Assembly (NCBI GenBank): GCA_007751255.1
Contig: CP036296.1
Span: forward strand, 5,270,001 to 5,334,000
Direction of reading: 5' to 3'
DNA: 64,000 bases
Source of the DNA: Engelhardtia mirabilis
GTDB lineage: Bacteria; Planctomycetota; UBA1135; GCA-002686595
The position numbers and the translations under genes are program-made. This document shows, one piece after another, positions 61,730-64,000 of this stretch (positions are counted from its first letter, which is position 1; every line of letters starts with the position of its first letter). The notes below the pieces were generated by a model that saw only the letters and a list, made by a program, of their open reading frames with translations, did no database searches and was not told the DNA's origin.

Positions 61730-63082
61730 ATGCCTCGGCGCCCGATCGACGCGACACCAATCCGGCCGCAGCCGGGTTCCCACGGGCGAGCCGATTCATT
61801 GAAGAACGGGACCAAGAGTTTCCTCTCCACCCTGGCCAGCGTGCTCTTCGTAGCGGCGCTCGCGACGGTCTGGCTGAGTGCCATGGCCGATCGCCCCCAG
61901 GTGCCCGCGGCCTCCGACGGGCCCCAGCCGATCCTGGTCCCGGCCTCGGTCGAGCTGCACGCGGTCCAGGTCGGCGACGCGGGCAACCTGCGCGCGACGG
62001 GCAGGGTCACCGCGCGCTACGACGCCTCACTGCGCGCGCAGCTCCAGGGCCAGTCGCGTTGGATCTTCTTCCCCGACTCCGCGGGTACTTCCCCCGGGGT
62101 GACCTCCGATAGTCAGTGGTGGGAGTCGTCGGATGGGAGCACAGCCCAGGATCCGAGTCCCGATGAGTTCGAGACCTCGGAGGACTGGACCGAGGTCTGG
62201 AGCTGGACCTTCGAGGTCGAGTACCCATCGCCGCGCGATCGGCGGGTCTACCCCTTCGATCGCATCGACGCCCTTCGACTGCAGGCGATCGGCGGCCAGT
62301 TGGACGTCCGCTTCGCAGAGGTCCCCGAGATCCAAGCCACGCCGCCCCTCGGCTGGCGCTTCGGCGAGCCCCGCTTCGAGCCGTCGATCGAGGGGGAAGC
62401 CCCCGCCTCGTCGAACCTGCTGATCCCCCTGCAGCGCGTCGCCTGGACGCCGATGCTGCGCGAGCTCGTCCCGCTCGTCGCCGTGCTCGCCCTGCTCTTC
62501 GCCCTGATCCTGGCCGGCAGCGGCAAGGGCGCCCAACGCCCTGGCGCCGGCGCGGCCATCGCGTGCGGCGCGGCCCTGCTGCTGATCGTCGTCGTGTCCC
62601 ACGCGGTCCTGCGGCTGCAGCTCGGTTCCGCCCCGATCGTCTACATCGAGTCCTTCCACGCGATCGCCTACCTCGCGATCCTCGCCGTCGTGCTCGGCGG
62701 CGTGACCGGCGGCAAGGTCCTGTCGGAGCTGCACGTCCTCTACTGGCCCCTGATCAGCGCCACGGCCCTCTTGGCCGCCATGGCCTTACTCACCGGTTGG
62801 CAGGTGCCGGCGAGTTCCGCCCTGATCCCCTTGATCGTGGCCGGAGTGCTCTGCCTCCTGGCCCTGTTGTTCCTGGGTCCCGGCAAGCGCGGCCAGACAG
62901 CCCCTGGCACCGACACTCCCCTGGGCGTCCTGCACCACCTGACCCCCACCGGCGGCACCCGCTGCGGCGCCGACTCCGACTACGCGACCCGCGACCCGCA
63001 GCAGGTCACCTGCCGAACCTGCAACAAGCTGCTCTACGAGGGCACCGACGACCCGCGCCCGCTCGACACCTGGATGGAGTGA
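61730..63082 (+). CDS. YPFD-motif multi-pass membrane protein (DUF4436- or pLGIC-like architecture)
   Basis: 450 residues; a TTG at 61799 is an alternative start. One N-terminal hydrophobic helix (about 31-50) is followed by an extracytoplasmic beta domain (about 65-245) with RVYPFDRIDAL, a motif like the YPFD/FPFD turn of DUF4436 proteins and of Cys-loop receptor ligand domains. Four hydrophobic helices follow (starting near 248; LVPLVAVLALLFALIL, AIACGAALLLIVVVSHAVL, VYIESFHAIAYLAILAVVLG, then two closely spaced ones). A cytoplasmic tail carries CGAD...CRTCNKLLYEG, a zinc-ribbon-like pair. Which of the two families it belongs to cannot be decided here. Confidence 0.65.
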   Translation: MPRRPIDATPIRPQPGSHGRADSLKNGTKSFLSTLASVLFVAALATVWLSAMADRPQVPAASDGPQPILVPASVELHAVQVGDAGNLRATGRVTARYDASLRAQLQGQSRWIFFPDSAGTSPGVTSDSQWWESSDGSTAQDPSPDEFETSEDWTEVWSWTFEVEYPSPRDRRVYPFDRIDALRLQAIGGQLDVRFAEVPEIQATPPLGWRFGEPRFEPSIEGEAPASSNLLIPLQRVAWTPMLRELVPLVAVLALLFALILAGSGKGAQRPGAGAAIACGAALLLIVVVSHAVLRLQLGSAPIVYIESFHAIAYLAILAVVLGGVTGGKVLSELHVLYWPLISATALLAAMALLTGWQVPASSALIPLIVAGVLCLLALLFLGPGKRGQTAPGTDTPLGVLHHLTPTGGTRCGADSDYATRDPQQVTCRTCNKLLYEGTDDPRPLDTWME

Positions 63083-63157
63083 TCGACCGCGCGCGGCGCG
63101 ACGACGAACCGGCTCGGCTTCGCGCCCCGGCGGGTCCCGTCGGGCCTGACGCCAGGA

Positions 63158-63805
63158 TCAGACTCGGCCGGCGCTCGGCTCTCGCCACCACCACCAGCGC
63201 GAGCCGCGTGGCATCAGCCAGCCGAGGGCTGTGTAGACCCAGACGACAATCGCCCCGTAGATGGTGGACCCGCGAAGCTCGGTCGGCTCGCCTGCCAGTG
63301 CGAATCCGATCACGAGCAGACCCTCGGAAACCGCCGCGAGCCAGAGGAGCGGGCGGGCGGCCCGCTTGGCCGAATCCGCGGACCAAATCGGCAGGAAGTA
63401 GGCGAGGCCCGTGGCGATCATCACCACCTGCAGCAGCGCGTGGAGCCCCGCGGGGGCTTCGGCCGGGACGATCGAGGCCAGCACCAGCACGACCGGAAAG
63501 ACCCCATTCGGCGAGCTCGCCGCGGACGACTCGAGCCGACCTTCCATCCGCGACAGCCACTCCCGGCGGGTGAAGACCAGCACCAGAGCAAACGTCCCGA
63601 CGAGGACCGCCCCGACGTGCGGCTCGAGGTGCTGGGCCGAATCACCGCGGTCGGCCGCGACCAAGGAGAAGGCCACCGCGAGCCAGGCGATGTAGACCAG
63701 CGCGACCCCATGCACGAGGCGCAGCGCGAGGCGCCCGTCGGGTCCGGGACCCGGGTAGAGGGCCAAGTCTGCGGCCGCGGCTTGCTCGGAAATTTGCCCG
63801 TCCAC
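63158..63805 (-). CDS. Polytopic membrane protein, unknown function
   Basis: 215 residues, GTG start. Six hydrophobic helices (about 29-50, 67-85, 101-116, 119-140, 150-170, 182-201). No motif of a known enzyme or transporter. The short, basic C-terminus (RGSRWWWWREPSAGRV) contains four consecutive tryptophans. Convergent with the YPFD-motif gene. Confidence 0.7.
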   Translation of the reverse strand: MDGQISEQAAAADLALYPGPGPDGRLALRLVHGVALVYIAWLAVAFSLVAADRGDSAQHLEPHVGAVLVGTFALVLVFTRREWLSRMEGRLESSAASSPNGVFPVVLVLASIVPAEAPAGLHALLQVVMIATGLAYFLPIWSADSAKRAARPLLWLAAVSEGLLVIGFALAGEPTELRGSTIYGAIVVWVYTALGWLMPRGSRWWWWREPSAGRV

Positions 63806-63873
63806 ACCGCGAGGCTAGTGACTCCCCTCGATCGATGGGATCCGAGCCAGGGCGATCTTCGTCGCGCGGGCTC

Positions 63874-64000
63874 TCAGTGCCCCGCCGCTTCCCCACTCTT
63901 CGCCCGCTCCAGGATGCTCGTCGTCGAGCGCCCCGCGAGCAGCGGCGCGAGGTGCACCTGGCCGCCGTGCTGTTCGACCCACTCGCGGCCGACGACGCCC
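63874..64000 (-). CDS. C-terminal fragment of a second heptose-1-phosphate adenylyltransferase (RfaE2/HldE-type), cut by the window edge
   Basis: The last 41 codons of a minus-strand gene that continues beyond the window. The read-out, VGREWVEQHGGQVHLAPL and then GRSTTSILERAKSG, is the canonical RfaE2 C-terminus (EWVExxGG...GRSTTxIIERI). It differs from the other adenylyltransferase in this window (32817-33332), which has a divergent end, so the genome may hold two versions. Whether a kinase domain is fused at the N-terminus cannot be seen. Confidence 0.75.
   Translation of the reverse strand, partial: GVVGREWVEQHGGQVHLAPLLAGRSTTSILERAKSGEAAGH

Overview
The window is very GC-rich (roughly 70% G+C by eye), densely coding DNA from a Gram-negative-type bacterium. 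It carries genes for ADP-heptose synthesis, heptosyl transfer and a lipopolysaccharide kinase, so an LPS-bearing outer membrane is likely. A phylum-level guess of Planctomycetota, or a similar deeply branching Gram-negative lineage, rests on four things: large secreted FG-GAP, DUF1565 and beta-propeller proteins; a Ser/Thr kinase next to an FHA-type sigma-54 activator; many GTG/TTG starts; and a 228-residue protein whose C-terminal block resembles one I associate with Planctomycetes. That assignment is inference. I saw no rRNA, tRNA, CRISPR array or full-length insertion sequence.

Region 1 (1-17.9 kb) holds housekeeping, signalling and secreted-protein genes: an apparently highly expressed exported protein, an ACT-domain protein, a phosphatidylserine decarboxylase, a large membrane-anchored protein, an AhpD-like protein, a PknB-type Ser/Thr kinase, an FHA-GAF-AAA-Fis sigma-54 activator divergent from a degenerate MEMO-like protein, a DUF1565 exported protein, a membrane protein and an enoyl-CoA hydratase. 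Two near-identical 163-bp MITE-like elements lie here in opposite orientation. One abuts the stop codon of the ACT gene. The other splits the DUF1565 gene, and removing it restores the reading frame exactly.

Region 2 (18-36 kb) holds a second sigma-54 activator, divergent from a beta-propeller gene that has a perfect -24/-12 promoter. It continues with LPS core genes (two heptosyltransferases and a WaaP-like kinase), a tandem pair of glutamate dehydrogenase genes whose second member has lost key active-site lysines, a lipoprotein alpha/beta-hydrolase, an FG-GAP repeat protein with a sigma-54-like promoter, a TauE/SafE transporter, split ADP-heptose synthase genes (kinase and adenylyltransferase), a 148-bp near-perfect hairpin, and a B12-binding radical SAM protein.

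Region 3 (36.4-61.7 kb) is an extracellular contractile injection system (eCIS; Afp/PVC-type) locus. A long minus-strand operon with overlapping genes runs from a DUF4255 terminator protein (57626) through a carboxypeptidase-regulatory-like protein, one sheath, two tube proteins, a small Afp6-position protein, a LysM hub adaptor, a VgrG-like spike, gp25, two baseplate-wedge proteins, a tail protein of the gpI type, an unassigned 555-residue protein, a tape-measure-type protein, a PAAR tip, a lipoprotein with a second membrane anchor, and a DUF4157 (eCIS-core) protein that is the best cargo candidate. Divergent on the plus strand are a putative DNA-binding protein, the AAA+ ATPase (Afp15-like) and an alanine-rich coiled-coil protein. 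No recognisable tail fibre was found.

The right end (61.7-64 kb) encodes a YPFD-motif multi-pass membrane protein, another membrane protein, and the C-terminal fragment of a second heptose-1-phosphate adenylyltransferase cut by the window edge.
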